Assembly: GCA_023376005.1 (NCBI GenBank)
Contig: CM042179.1
Coordinates: 18,555,423-18,619,422 of the forward strand
Length of the DNA stretch: 64,000 bases
DNA from: Doryteuthis pealeii
Lineage: Eukaryota; Mollusca; Cephalopoda; Myopsida; Loliginidae
Reading direction: 5' to 3'
Position 1 is the first letter of the stretch; each line of letters begins with the position of its first letter. The notes beneath the pieces are model-generated. The model was not told the DNA's origin. It saw nothing but the letters and a program-made list of their open reading frames with translations, and did not search any database. Shown one piece after another: positions 1 through 10,695 of this stretch. Position numbers and translations under genes: made by a program.

Positions 1-19
1 ACTCCACACAATCAGCACA

Positions 20-356
20 GATCTTGGCACAATATTTACCATCAAAAGTATAATGGCCCATATCCTTGAAGCCATAATTATGCCATAGACATTTGCTGGA
101 GACAATTGCTTCATGTCCAGAATATCTCTGAGGCCAACTGATTTGCCATTGGAATTTTAAATGTTCCAGTTTACTAACAGACACAGTTTTGCTATGACCA
201 TCAACAAATCTTTAGGGCAAAGTTTGAAGGTTGGACTTCATCTGGCAGATCCTTTATTTTCTTTTATACTGGTATTTTAAGAGTTGGAAACACTGATAGC
301 CTTTTTGTAGCATCAAAAGGGAAACAACTAAGAATATTAGTTAATTTGAAGCTTTG
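20..356 (+). mobile_element. Helitron-type PIF1 helicase, C-terminal fragment (relic)
   Basis: Plus-strand translation in shifting frames gives the end of a PIF1-family helicase of the kind carried by Helitrons. In order I can read MSRISLRPTDLPLEF, then FAMTINKSLGQSLKV, then RVGNTDSLFVASKGK. These match the last helicase motifs of the family: the IPRI..P block, the FAMTINKSQGQ block, and the C-terminal R..N.DSLF.A block. Frameshifts and an in-frame stop separate the blocks, so it cannot be translated. The 5' part (Rep and N-terminal helicase) lies outside the window, and no Helitron 3' hairpin/CTRR end was identified. Confidence 0.75.
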
Positions 357-754
357 AACTGAATAAGTAAGTGAAAAAAGCGTTATCATTCTTAGAACAA
401 TGAAAACACACAGTGAACCTATTTGCAATGTGAGGCAAATTTGTACATGATGTTATTCTGATATAATAGGCTACCATAGGAAACACTGGGAATTTATGCT
501 AGTATTATAATTTACAATTAAATAATTGAAATGCTTTGTGATTTATGTTAGAAACATATGTAAATGAATATGTTATGTTTATAAGTAATACACACTTTTA
601 CTTTCCCCTTCCATATTATGACCCCTGATTTGGGTAACTCTCTGAATAGAGAAAGCCTACTTCCTGTATACTGACCCAGGGAATAAAGTCATTTCTCTAC
701 TTAGCTTTACTGCCGTCTCAATCTTCTATCTATCAACGTCTATACGTGTAACAT
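357..754. other. Unassigned AT-rich stretch, possibly LTR-derived
   Basis: No coding signal. An AATAAA sits at 682-687 about 70 bases before the Gypsy pol homology begins, so part of this may be decayed 5' Gypsy sequence. No paired LTR was found. Confidence 0.25.
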
Positions 755-1905
755 GTGAAAAGCCCACTCCATGGGTTAGCCAGCTTGTCTCCACAAGAAA
801 GAATAATGGAGAATTATATCATGTTCATTCTCGAGGACATCCTCCATGACATGAGAGATACAAAGGTATTCATTAAAGAAGACCTCTCATCAGGATATTT
901 GCATGTCGATCTCAATGAGGCATCTAGCAACCTGATCATGTTTCAAACATGTTTCTGTCGATACCGTTGGCATCGATTACCTTTTGGTTTAAAATCCGCG
1001 GCCGAAATATTTCAAAGGAACTGATGGATCAATTATAGGACACTAAGGGGATTGTCATCGTTGCAGATGATCTGGTGTTCTGTGGGACAAATCAAGAAGA
1101 ACATGACCGCCGGCTTCATAAACTACCCCCAAAATGCCATGCAATAGGGGTAAAACTAAATCCTGAGAAATTGGAAATAGGCCTAGATGCCATCACTTTC
1201 ACGAGGCATCACATCACCATGGAGTGTATAGTGGTTGACCCCCCAAAAAGTCAGAGCCATCACTAATACATCAGCACCAGAGACTATTGGAAACCTGCGT
1301 AGATTAAGTCTTCTCCGTGATTTAACAAAAACAGAAGTAACTTGGGCATGGTCAGATTCTCAACAATTGGCTTTCAGTATAGCCAAATATTCGATGAGCA
1401 GAACAACAGGGCTTTCCTACTATGACCAACATAAATAACTCTCGCTTGAGAATGATGCGTGTGAGTATGGTTTGGGAGCAGCCTTGATACAAGAAGAGCG
1501 ACTAGTTGCATACGTAAACCGCTCCCTATCTGACACCGAAAAGAGAGATGCACAAATCAAGAAAGAGATCCTAGCAGTGGTGTATGATTTTGAAACGTTT
1601 CACCTTTACACACACATGGAAAAAGTGAATATTCTCACTATTAATAAGTCACTTGTGTCAATCTGCCAGAAGTCACTAGCAAAGACTCCACCTATCAGAA
1701 CGACTCCAAAACTTACTATTGCATGCTTAGCAGTATGATTTCTTGATTAGGTACAAACCAGAAAAAGCAATTCCACTTGCAGATGAACTCTCATGGGCAC
1801 CCACAGATAAAGCAGAAGCTGAAGAGTTCATGATAGTGAACAACCTGATGATGCACCCCCCGTCAAAAACCTGATGATGCACCCCCCGTCAAAAACCGAA
1901 CGTTA
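755..1905 (+). mobile_element. Gypsy-type LTR retrotransposon pol relic (RT to RNase H)
   Basis: Pol homology runs through several plus-strand frames. It starts with the RT finger/palm block (FIKEDLSSGYLHVDLNEA, then YRWHRLPFGLKSAAEIFQ), followed by IVIVADDLVFCGT near 1055-1095, where the usual YxDD is VADD. Next come the RT connection (KVRAITNTSAPE), an RNase H start (LENDACEYGLGAALIQ) and an RNase H end (IRYKPEKAIPLADELSWAP). At least four frameshifts or stops break it. Gag, protease and integrase are not seen here. It is a dead Metaviridae-type (Ty3/Gypsy) fragment. Confidence 0.85.
1844..1895. repeat. 26-bp direct tandem duplication
   Basis: Two identical consecutive 26-base units, each beginning CCTGATGATGCACC, lie just after the Gypsy RNase H end. 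The second unit starts at 1870. A local slippage duplication is the simplest explanation. Confidence 0.9.
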
Positions 1906-2667
1906 AACAGAAATTAGATATAAGACATGAGACGATATCTCCATGGCAACAGTCAAGCAAATTGTAGTGCAGAAACCACAGTCAAAGTAGTAAATCGTTT
2001 ATTGCGGAAATATAAGGCCTCGAGAGAGGATCTACTAGTGAACATTCACACCAATTGAAGGCCTTAACATTAGCCCAGCACAAAGGCTTTTAGGCCGATG
2101 CACCGACTGCAGACTGCTAAGTCCCAGCTATCCATACTCATGAGAAGGCACAAAATAAAGAAGGCATGAAACGGAAGCTGTTGCATAACTGATGGGCGTA
2201 CTATCAATTATGCACAGTTAGTGTAAAGAAAATTATTTGAATTCAAATCTGGACGATTAGGGTGTTATGGACGTTTCGTAACATTAGTTTGACCCCTCTA
2301 CTTCCTGTTTTGTGAGGCAAGCGTGAGGTTATAGTCAGTTTCTAGTTTGCCGCTGACAGATGAAGAGGGTTAGCTAGTTTCTCACCGCTTTTGAGAATTG
2401 TATTCAAGAAAGAGCTTAAATAAAATGTGAATTCATGAAAGAAATGTCTTGAGTTGTTATTCAAAAACAAACGAACAACCAAGACATCTTAAGAAAAAGA
2501 CAGACCAGCCAGATAGAGATGATAGACAGATAGAGAACAAGTCATGGAACAAGTAAGAACGCCGCTACTCAGCCAGAGCAAGAAATACGTTGACTACAAG
2601 ACAGACTACAAAAAAGCTAAGTACATATTAAGATTATGTGTATGAGATATACAAACACGGGTATAAG

Positions 2668-2670
<3 letters not shown>
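1906..2670. other. Unassigned, possible LTR or 3' UTR-like sequence
   Basis: No convincing coding signal. There is an AATAAA at about 2419-2424 followed by an A-rich stretch and a GT-containing stretch. That is compatible with a retroelement or transcript 3' end, but no repeat partner was found in the window. Confidence 0.25.

Positions 2671-2716
<46 letters not shown>
2671..2716. repeat. (AT)n microsatellite
   Basis: Uninterrupted dinucleotide AT run of about 46 bases. Confidence 0.97.
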
Positions 2717-2719
<3 letters not shown>

Positions 2720-2739
2720 ATCTATATAAAGAGAAAGCT

Positions 2740-3110
2740 ATATAACAAAGCAACAGGATACAGACAGACAACTGAGCCAACTTCACTTCGTCAACAATGT
2801 TTTGGTTCAGCCTCTAAACCCCACACAAGAGAGTGGGAAGAAGCCACAAAAAAAAAAATTGACTGTCCGATCGTACCAAAAATGCAAACGGACAGAAGTA
2901 CCGACGCAACAAACGGTTCTTACGCTAAACAGTTTGATCAACACACTCATTCCCACGACAGCAACTGGTATCGACTGACAATCAGATGCAGAAAGTCACA
3001 CCTCAGACAAGAGGTAAGCAGGGAGAATGTGAGAGAATCAGATCCACTGCCAAATGAAGGACCAGTACAAACACGATCGGGTCGGACCATAAAAGCTTGC
3101 ACGATATGCA
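2740..3110 (+). mobile_element. Possible Gypsy pol C-terminal tail fragment
   Basis: The open frame downstream of the AT run is polar and ends with PVQTRSGRTIKAC. This resembles the TRSGR(T/V) motif found at the C-terminus of many Gypsy pol proteins. The rest is not recognisable, and the long frame is extended artificially by the AT and AC microsatellites. Tentative assignment only. Confidence 0.35.
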
Positions 3111-3157
3111 GAATGAAAATACTCACTGTTCAACCAAGGACACATCCTCTCACTTCC

Positions 3158-3159
<2 letters not shown>

Positions 3160-3191
<32 letters not shown>
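3160..3191. repeat. (AC)n microsatellite
   Basis: Continuous CA dinucleotide run of about 32 bases. Confidence 0.97.
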
Positions 3192-3192
<1 letters not shown>

Positions 3193-3312
3193 GCGTGGAA
3201 ATACATTGGTGTATTCGTGTCTGTTGGCTCTAGACTATTTTCGGTACACTTCAAACCACATATTTACTTGTTTTATTACAGGTTTACATGTGGTGGAATG
3301 AGCACTTGCTAA

Positions 3313-4118
3313 ACTGATCAGCTATGAGGAGGTATTTGTTGCCTTCCATAGCAAAGAGGTCAGTACTTGTGTATTGCTTGGGGTAGGATGGAGTCTCATG
3401 TTGGAGTAGCGTCTCTGTTCGAGTACTTTGGCTGGTATTTCTGACACGTCGGTCATTTCATAACCATGTATTCGATATCTCGGTTTATCTATACCCAGTA
3501 TACTGTCTTTTTTCCTCTTAGCTTTTGTAATATCTTATATTCATATTTAAGATGGCTACATATTAACTCTTAAGTCTCATCCAATAACAACACATGTAAA
3601 TCAAAATATGGCTGATCTACTAGTTTATTATAACAATCATACAAGAGACAGTGTTCATTTCCGCCAGTGTCTTTGAAGTAAATGTCCCGTATCAAGATAT
3701 TACAGCTTTGTTTTTTTCAATCCCCTGGTGTGATTCATGTAGTTACTACAGTATGTCTGGTTGGTGTAACGTTGATAGTATTACCTTGTCCCCCTTTAAG
3801 TAGAACACCATACCATATTCAAAGTTTTTCTCTAAAGTTCCAATAGGGCAATAGAGTCTGTGAACAGCTGCTTTTATCTGCTGGCCATGCTACGATGACA
3901 TTTGTTAACTTCCTTCGAGAAGGATCTTTCATGACTTCCTCTTTCACAATCTGATGCGTTTAGGTGTTGATTCAGTATGTGCATATCTAGATTAGTACCT
4001 CTCACTGGCGTTCCTGGTTTAGGGGATACCCTGCTAAGAAGACTATTATTGTGAAGTCATATCATTCCACGTCAGTAACATTTAAAAAAATAAATAAAAC
4101 TTAACAAAATAGCAAGTG

Positions 4119-4123
<5 letters not shown>
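3313..4123. other. No recognisable feature
   Basis: I see no coding homology, tandem repeat or RNA gene in this stretch. Confidence 0.3.

Positions 4124-4193
<70 letters not shown>
4124..4193. repeat. (AG)n microsatellite
   Basis: Continuous GA dinucleotide run of about 70 bases. Apparent leucine/serine-rich minus-strand frames over it are artefacts. Confidence 0.97.
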
Positions 4194-4197
<4 letters not shown>

Positions 4198-4199
4198 TG

Positions 4200-4700
4200 G
4201 GAAATATGAACCCATGGGAATTGTGCGAGCGAATAAACTTTGAACATACAAACAAATTGTTTATACACAGACCATAACCTGGAGAACGAGACTCACAAAA
4301 TTCTCTTAAATTTTGAAATACAAAAAAAATCACCCAATCCCGACCAGAAGACCAGATTCAGTTTTAGTTAATAAAAAGGAAAGAAATCGTCCATTAGATC
4401 ATAGAATGAAAGTAAAACGAAAATATAAATAAATACCTGGACCTTGCCAGAGAACTGAAAAGTTATGTAACATTACGATGATTGTGATACCAACCATGAT
4501 AGAAGCACTGAAACAATACCAGAGAGCATAGGAGAACTAGAAATCTGAGAGAGAATTGAAAATGTCTAAACCATATCCAGAATATTGAGAAATGTCTTGG
4601 AGAGCTGAATAGACTTACTTGCATCAGCTTTCAGCGAAGACCATTGATTGCAGTTGGTCTGAGAGATTCTATATAGAGTATGATAATAATATCACCAGTT
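4200..4700 (+). mobile_element. R4/Dong-type non-LTR element, 3'-end fragment (plus strand)
   Basis: The plus strand encodes a broken version of the C-terminal endonuclease region seen on the minus strand of the neighbouring large copy: LENETHKILLNFEIQ, then a degraded RPD block, then INTWTLPEN (counterpart of KYLDLARE). The non-coding 3' end runs to about 4690 and finishes with a short GATAATAATATC, a remnant TAA tail. It is 5'-truncated and lies in opposite orientation to the 4800-8229 copy, meeting it tail to tail across the TAA microsatellite. Confidence 0.65.
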
Positions 4701-4718
4701 AAACTTTACAAGGACAGA

Positions 4719-4799
<81 letters not shown>
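4719..4799. repeat. (ATT)n / (TAA)n microsatellite at the 3' end of an R4/Dong-type element
   Basis: About 27 perfect ATT units. On the minus strand this is the (TAA)n tail directly following the element body that starts at 4800. Dong elements of insects are known to insert in TAA repeats, so this may be target site, tail, or both. Confidence 0.95.
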
Positions 4800-5699
4800 C
4801 ATCTCCTTTTGAGTTTTCACACCAGTGTTAGCTGATGGTATTTCACTGGAGTCTGAGTGACAGCAAGTATCCTCAGGTCTCCAGGACTCTTCTGAGTATT
4901 CTGGCAGATTGCAGCAGTGCAGTGTTCTGAATGGTTTCAATCCTTCCTTTGATTCCAAACTTTCCAAACCCTTTTCTAATCCTTTTGGGACTGTTCCAAG
5001 TGCACCAACTACAATTGGTATCACTTTCACTTTCATGTTCCATAACTTTTTCAGTTCTCTGGCAAGGTCCAGATATTTGTCCATTTTTTCATTTTCCTTT
5101 AGCTTCACCCTGTGATCTGCTGGAACTGCAAAATCCACCAGTTGACAATTTCTTTCTTTTTTGTTTATCAACACTAGGTCTGGTCTTCTTGCTGGGATAA
5201 GGTGATCCGTTTTTATTTCAAAGTCCCAGAGAATTTTATGCGTTTCGTTCTCAAGAACAGATTCTGGTTTATGCATATACCATTTTGTTGTGTGGTCAAA
5301 ATTTAATTTTTTGCATAATTCCCAGTGGATCACCTTCCCAACCCAGTCGTGTCTAGTTTTGTATTCTCGTTGTGCTAGTTTGCTACATTCGCAGAGTATA
5401 TGGTTTACAGTCTCATCTCTATTACCACAAAGTCTACATTTACTATTTTGTTGGGTCTTATCAATTTTCGCTTTTATATAGTTTGTCCTTATGGCATTAT
5501 TTTGTGCAGCAATTATTAATGATTCTGTTTCTCTTTTGAGGTTTCCTTTTCTTAACCATGTCCAAGTTTTTCCATGTGCAACCTCTTCGATTTGTCGTTT
5601 GAAGTGTCCATATAATTGTTTTTCTTCCCATTTTTGTTTTCTAGTCTTTGTTGTTTTTCTGTTTGTCCATCTGTCACTTCTACTATTGTTGGCCGCCAT
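4800..5699 (-). pseudogene. R4/Dong-type zinc finger and restriction-like endonuclease
   Basis: The C-terminal ~300 codons include CRLCGNRDETVNHILCEC, with C88, C91, H100 and C105 (a CX2CX8HX4C finger). A PD-(D/E)XK-like endonuclease follows: RRPDLVLIN at 171-179 (P173, D174), CQLVDFAVPADHRVKL at 185-200 (D189, K199), then KYLDLARELKKLW. This nuclease nicks the target to prime reverse transcription. The computed frame runs on into the TAA microsatellite as polyisoleucine, an artefact; the real terminus is near 4800. Confidence 0.88.
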
Positions 5700-5755
5700 A
5701 AGTAATTTGTCTTTGCTCTTTCTTGTGTAATCCTCAAGTTGTTGGATAGTGGTTT

Positions 5756-6190
5756 CTACGCATCCTCTATGTTGGCAAGACCTCTTCCCCCTTCCTTTCT
5801 TGACACATATAATCTATCTCTGTCGTCTCTAGGGTGAAGAGCCTTGTGCATGGTCATTAACTTTCTCGTTCTTTGGTCAATCTGTCTGAGTTCTTCTTTT
5901 GTCCATTTTAAGAATGGTCCTGAGTATCTTATAATGGGGACGGCCCAGGTATTGATTCCTTTGATCAGATTTCTGCTGTTAAGTTTGGTTTCTAGAAGTT
6001 TTCTAGTTCTCCTGAGATATTCTTTTTTAACTTTTCCTTTCATTTCTGTTTGCTTAATATTGTCCGCTTCTAAAATTCCTAAGTATTTGTAACTTTCATT
6101 TTCATCAAGTGATTTTATGGTGTCCTGATTTGGTAGTTGTATTCCATTCATTAATTTCTTTCGCCCTGTTTCATTACTAGCATAGCACAT
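5756..6190 (-). pseudogene. R4/Dong-type ORF, post-RT thumb/linker segment
   Basis: 144-codon segment between RT and zinc finger. It contains ESYKYLGILEADNIKQTEM, the (Y)KYLGI block typical of the RT thumb of this superclade, and INTWAVPIIRYSGPFLKW. A frameshift joins it imperfectly to the downstream endonuclease segment. Confidence 0.85.
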
Positions 6191-6254
6191 TTTTCAATTC
6201 CAAATTCCATTCCTATATCTTGGCTATATATTCTAATAGTTTGTACCAGGGTTT

Positions 6255-7328
6255 CTAATTCTTTTTAATTTTTTGCAATTTTTTTATGTCATCCATGTAC
6301 ATGAGGTGGTTTATCTTCTCTTGTGTGCTAGTGAATTTGTATCCCCCTGTACATTTTTTAAGTATATGACTGAGAGGCATCATTGCTATAATGAACAGTA
6401 GTGGTGATAATGAGTCTCCTTGGAAGATACCTCTTTGGATTTTTACTTCTGCCAGGGATTGTTTTCCGGCTTTTAATTGAACTCTCCAGTTTTCCATGGC
6501 TTTTTCAATGAAATTTATGATGTTGTTGGAAATTTTGTACATTTTTAAACATTCTAAAATCCAGGTATGTGGGACCATGTCATATGCTTTTCTGTAGTCG
6601 ATCCAGGCCATTGCAATATTTTTCCGTCTATTTTTTACTTCTTTAAGAATGTATTGGTTTATATACAGTAAATCGTGGGTTCCTCTTTTTCCCTTGCGGC
6701 ATCCTTTCTGTTCTTCTTGGAAAAGGTTTCGCCAATTGAGTGAAAAGTATATTTCTTCTTTTATAACGGCAGTCAATATTTTCCACATCATGGGTAGACA
6801 AGTTATCGGTCTATAATTGCTGGGGATGTTTCCTTTTTTAGGGTCTTTCTGGATTAGGGTAGTTATTCCTTTCGTCATCCATTCGGGTACTTCTGTTTCT
6901 TGTAGACATCTGTTCAGTTGCTGGGCCATTCTTTTGTGGATAGAAGTAATTTTTTTGAACCAGAATTCATGTATGCCATCGTGGCCTGGTGTTTTCCAAT
7001 GTGTTACTTTATTGAGTACTGATTTGAGTGTAATTATATGAACACTTGCTACAGGCCCTTCCTCAATTTCCATCAATTCATTCTTAATATCACTAATCCA
7101 TTTCGATTTCTTATTGTGTTCTTTCCTCTTCCATATATTGCTCCAAAACTTTTCTGCTTCTGTTGCATTTGGGTGTTCACTAATGTTTGTTTTTGATCCA
7201 TTAATTTGTTCATAAAATTTCTTCTCATTGTTTTGGAAGGTCCTATTTTGTGTGTACTGTTTGGTTCTTTCTCGGTATCTTTTTAGTCTTCCTTCTATAG
7301 CTGGTATCTTTTGATTTACTTCTTCCAT
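6255..7328 (-). pseudogene. R4/Dong-type reverse transcriptase domain
   Basis: 357 codons containing most RT motifs: PGHDGIHEFWF at about residues 114-124, NYRPITCLP at 171-179, the first catalytic aspartate in WIDYRKAYDMVP at 242-253, IQRGIFQGDSLSPLLF at 297-312, and YMDD at 344-347. The domain would synthesise cDNA by target-primed reverse transcription. All three catalytic aspartates are present. The frame is lost just after YMDD, where the family normally continues ..LYA(K). Confidence 0.9.
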
Positions 7329-7356
7329 CTTAATTTGCTGTTGTCTTTTAACCTTT

Positions 7357-7686
7357 TTAGCTACATGTGTATTTGTGTTTTTGTTTAAAGTATTTGTTTG
7401 TTGTCGTAATTTTTTTTATTTGTTCTTCCAATCTGAATTCCCACCCAGCTTTTGTGCTTCTGTTTGGTTCTCTGTTTCGTAGGCGTGCACCAATTCTATC
7501 GCAGACTAGCTTTGCTCCTGCATAGATAAGGTTGTTTAGGTCTGTGATATTGTTTGTTGGGATGTTCATTAATATTTTGTTTATTCTTTCAGTTTCTTTC
7601 TTGACTTTTTTCCATTCTATGTTTCTTAGGGATGGTAATGTACTCTTCTTATCAGCCATGATTTTTTGTATAAGTTCTATATCCAT
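7357..7686 (-). pseudogene. R4/Dong-type ORF, pre-RT linker segment
   Basis: 109-codon lysine-rich segment with a helical linker (NITDLNNLIYAGAKLVCDRI) preceding the RT. A near-identical sequence occurs in the plus-strand copy at about 10700-10900, which confirms it belongs to the same family. It ends at a frameshift before the RT segment. Confidence 0.75.
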
Positions 7687-7831
7687 TCTCTGTTCTTGTG
7701 GTAGTTCCTGCGTTGTTAAGGTAGGTTGTACAAGGTTTTGATTGCCAGCATGTTGTTCATTTTGTTTAGTTGTTTCCTGATGGATTTGTATTCCTTGATT
7801 TTCCTGTCCACATATCTCTATTATCTCAAGA

Positions 7832-8119
7832 TCAGAGAAAATTTTTTTTATTCAGGATCATTCTTGCTTGGTCTGCCAATCTTTGGCCGGTGGTGTTGAA
7901 ATTCTTGTTGTCATTCCAAATCTGAAGCATTCTTTTTCTATAACCTCTCTGTGCTGGGTTGCTCTTAAAATAACAATGAAGTACTTGTATGTTATTTTCT
8001 CTGGTCCACACTTTTCTTTGTCTCTCGGCTGGCACGTCACTGGGTCGTCTCTCGGCTGCGATACCATTTTTCCTTGTACATCTGAAAGAACAAGAAAAGC
8101 AACAGCAGCCTACATGCAT
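7832..8119 (-). pseudogene. R4/Dong-type ORF, N-terminal segment
   Basis: 95-codon open segment. It contains VWTRENNIQVLHCYFKSNP and WNDNKNFNTTGQRLADQARM, resembling the conserved N-terminal block (WT.E.. .V..CY....P) of R4/Dong-like proteins, thought to precede the RT and aid nucleic-acid binding. A frameshift separates it from the next segment. The ATG at 8119 is only the first in frame; the true start was not determined. Confidence 0.7.
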
Positions 8120-8228
8120 ATAAGGTTGATCATCTACCCCCTGTTTGATATCATGGGTATACTGATTATTCTTTTTCCTGGAGATGAATCGTCTTGTGTT
8201 GAGTATCTGAAATGAAAGTTTGAGCCAA

Positions 8229-8229
<1 letters not shown>

Positions 8230-8286
<57 letters not shown>
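8230..8286. repeat. (ATT)n microsatellite between two R4/Dong copies
   Basis: Nineteen perfect ATT units. It abuts the 5' end of the copy at 4800-8229 and the 3' end of the next copy at 8287-8714. Confidence 0.96.
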
Positions 8287-8288
<2 letters not shown>

Positions 8289-8729
8289 CTCCTTTTGAGT
8301 TTTCACATCAGCGTTAGCTTATGGTCTTTCACTGGAGTCTGAGTGACAGCAAGTCTCCTGGGGTCTCCAGGACTCTTTTGAGTATTCTGGCAGATTGCAG
8401 CAGTGCAGTGATGGTCTCAATCTTTCCTCTGATGTCCAGATTTTCCAATCCTTTTTCCAATCCCTTTGGGACAGTTCCAGGTGCACCAACTACAATTAGT
8501 ATCACTTTCACTTTCATATTCCATAACTTTTTCAATTCTCTGGCAAGGTACAGGTATTTGTCCATTTTTTTCATTTTCTTTCAGCTTCACCCTGTGATCT
8601 GCTGGAACTGCAAAATCCACCAGTTGACAATTTCTTTCTTTTTTGTTTATCAACACTAGGTCTGGTCTTCTTGCTGGGATAAGGTGATCCGTTTTTATTT
8701 CAAAGTCCCAGAGAATTATTATTATTATT
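8287..8729 (-). mobile_element. R4/Dong-type element, 5'-truncated 3' fragment plus short ATT run
   Basis: 8287-8714 is highly similar to 4800-5236 of the larger copy. It covers the non-coding 3' end and the endonuclease C-terminus (LINKKERNCQLVDFAVPADH in the 8417-8656 frame). It stops abruptly within the endonuclease and is followed at 8715-8729 by five ATT units, so it too is bracketed by TAA repeats. It contains frameshifts. Confidence 0.88.
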
Positions 8730-10040
8730 TCCCTCTATTCGAGACTCTCATACCCGCCTTAACCGGTGGTTCACTGGAGACTGAGTGACGACAAGTCTCC
8801 TCAGGTCTCTGAGACTCTTCTTTTCCAGACCCCTGGGAACCGTTCCAAGGGCACCAATTACAATTGGCACGACCTTCACCCTCATGTTCCACAATTTTCT
8901 TAGTTCTCAGGCAAGGTCAAACTATTTGTCAATATTTTCGCTTTCTTTCACTTTCACTCTCACTCAGGACGTCAAAATCCACGAGATAACAAGTTCCCTC
9001 TTTGTTAATTAATACTAGGTTTGGTCACCTGGCCGGGATTAGGTGATCCGTCTATATTTCAAAGTCCCAGAGAATTTTATGCGTCTTCTCCAGAACAGAT
9101 TCAGGTTTGTGCATATAAATGTATGGTGAAAATTGAATTTCTTGCATGATTCCCAATGGATCAACTTTCCATCCTGCCGTACCCAGTGTTAAATAATAGA
9201 AATAAAGATCTCTCCTTATTCACCAAATTCACTAAACTCAATACGCCCATTCACCAATAATACAAAATGTTAACAGCCCACCTAACAGGCTAGGAGAACA
9301 CCCACCAGATGTTGCCGGAGCCGTAATTTTTGGCAAAATGAAACCCCTCCCCCAAAAAACTCGTCTGTGCACATATGGATTGGCGCATGCTGAAATCGTG
9401 AGAAGGAATTATCAAGATAAAGTCAGAATTTGCATTTTTGTTTGATGATTTCCGCTTCTAGTGGTCCCAAGTATTTGCAATTTTCCTTTTCTCCAAGTGT
9501 CCTTATTTCTTCCTGATTCTGTAATTATATTTCTTTCGTTGTTTCTTTTTTTTCATTTTTAAATAATGTTTGTCGATGCCGAATTCCATTACTATATTCT
9601 GATGGTATATTCTTATGATTTGTGCAAGGGTTTCCAGTTCTTTTTTAATTTTTGGCAAAAATTTTGATATCATCCATGTACATAAGGTGATTTATTTTTT
9701 CTTCTGATTTAGTAAATTACATTTTCTAAGTATATAGTTTAGAGGCATCATTCCTATAACAAATAGCAATGGTGATAGGGAGTGTTCCTGGAAGACGTCT
9801 CTGTATTTTTTTTTTTACTTCTGCTTAGGTTTATCCTCCTGCTGTTAATTCTATTTTCCAATTTTTTATGGCGTTAGTAATATATTTTATTACTTTGTCG
9901 GATATTTTGTACATCTTCAAAAATTTCATAAATCCAAGTTTGTGGGACCATGTCATATTCCTTTCTGTAATTAATCCATGCCATCGTTAGATTTTTTCAC
10001 CTTTAACCTCTTTAACAATTTACTCGTTTTCTTTCAGGGC
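8730..10040 (-). mobile_element. R4/Dong-type element, older diverged copy
   Basis: A more diverged relative of the same element. 8740-9185 matches the 3' end and endonuclease region. About 9186-9425 has no match and may be an insertion or replacement. About 9430-10020 matches the thumb and RT regions, including an AT-rich version of the stretch around YMDD and the DYRKAYD block. No long open frame survives. It is the most decayed of the three consecutive minus-strand copies. Confidence 0.75.
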
Positions 10041-10695
10041 TTTCTCCAGAGACGAGTGTACCACTAAGAATAGTTAATTTTTTTCTTTGTCACCACTCTT
10101 TTTACTCATCGCCCTTAGAAACAAGGTACTGCAGGTTTCAATACAGGTTTATTCACAAACATGGCAATCCCTAATACATTTTAAGGGGAATAACTCTTAC
10201 TGACAGTGATCGTAGATACTATGGGAAAATTTATCGACTCACCATATGAGTAGTTAGAAAGGAAAAACAAGGCAATAGATAAAATCAAACAACGTTTATG
10301 TAAAAATGTAAGTTGCTAAAACATATTCTTTTAGCGGTCAATATCCTTACAATGGTAGCAAAGTTCAATTGTGTATAAACCATTTATCTTTGTGGTGGTT
10401 AGTTCGTATTGCTCATACATCAAGCTTCGTCTTAGGGTTCTTCGCTTAGCGACTTCCCTCTTCTCTCCTTCACAGAGGGGTCTAAATTTTCCGTTGGGCT
10501 CTGTCGGCTTGGATTGAGTTCCCCCGAAAGACTCAGCGTTGCTTCTGCTGCAACAGTAGTGTCTGTCAAGCGAGTCGCTTTTTCGTCCCCCTATCCCTGC
10601 CCCCGAGGGTTCTCGTTGCTCCTGATGCTTCCGGGTCATTGGGTTCATAGTTAGGAGGAATAACCCACATTTTTCATAATATCACATTAACACAA
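10041..10695. other. Unassigned segment with one 105-codon minus-strand frame
   Basis: Separates minus- and plus-strand R4/Dong copies. A minus frame at 10331-10648 is arginine/serine-rich and matches no family I recognise. This may be another inserted mobile sequence. Confidence 0.25.

Larger units (their letters stand above)
4800..8229 (-). mobile_element. R4/Dong-type non-LTR retrotransposon, nearly full length, frameshifted
   Basis: A ~3.4 kb element on the minus strand with one interrupted ORF. Reading from 8119 downward it has an N-terminal domain, a linker, a reverse transcriptase with YMDD, a thumb/linker region, a CCHC-type zinc finger, and a restriction-like endonuclease with RPD..VDF motifs at the C-terminus. 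That order (RT first, endonuclease last, no APE endonuclease) defines the R2/R4 superclade. The TAA repeats on both sides (4719-4799 and 8230-8286) fit Dong's known TAA target preference. At least four frameshifts divide the ORF, so this copy is dead unless some are sequencing errors. Length is slightly below the ~4 kb typical of Dong. Confidence 0.88.

Noticed and set aside
2636..3301. 221-codon ORF starting in the AT repeat
   Set aside because: Its length comes from AT and AC microsatellites. Only the TRSGRT segment may be a Gypsy pol remnant.
4082..4333. Leucine/serine-repeat minus-strand ORF
   Set aside because: Translation of the GA microsatellite.
4692..4799. Polyisoleucine C-terminus on the R4/Dong endonuclease frame
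   Set aside because: It is translation of the (TAA)n microsatellite, not protein.
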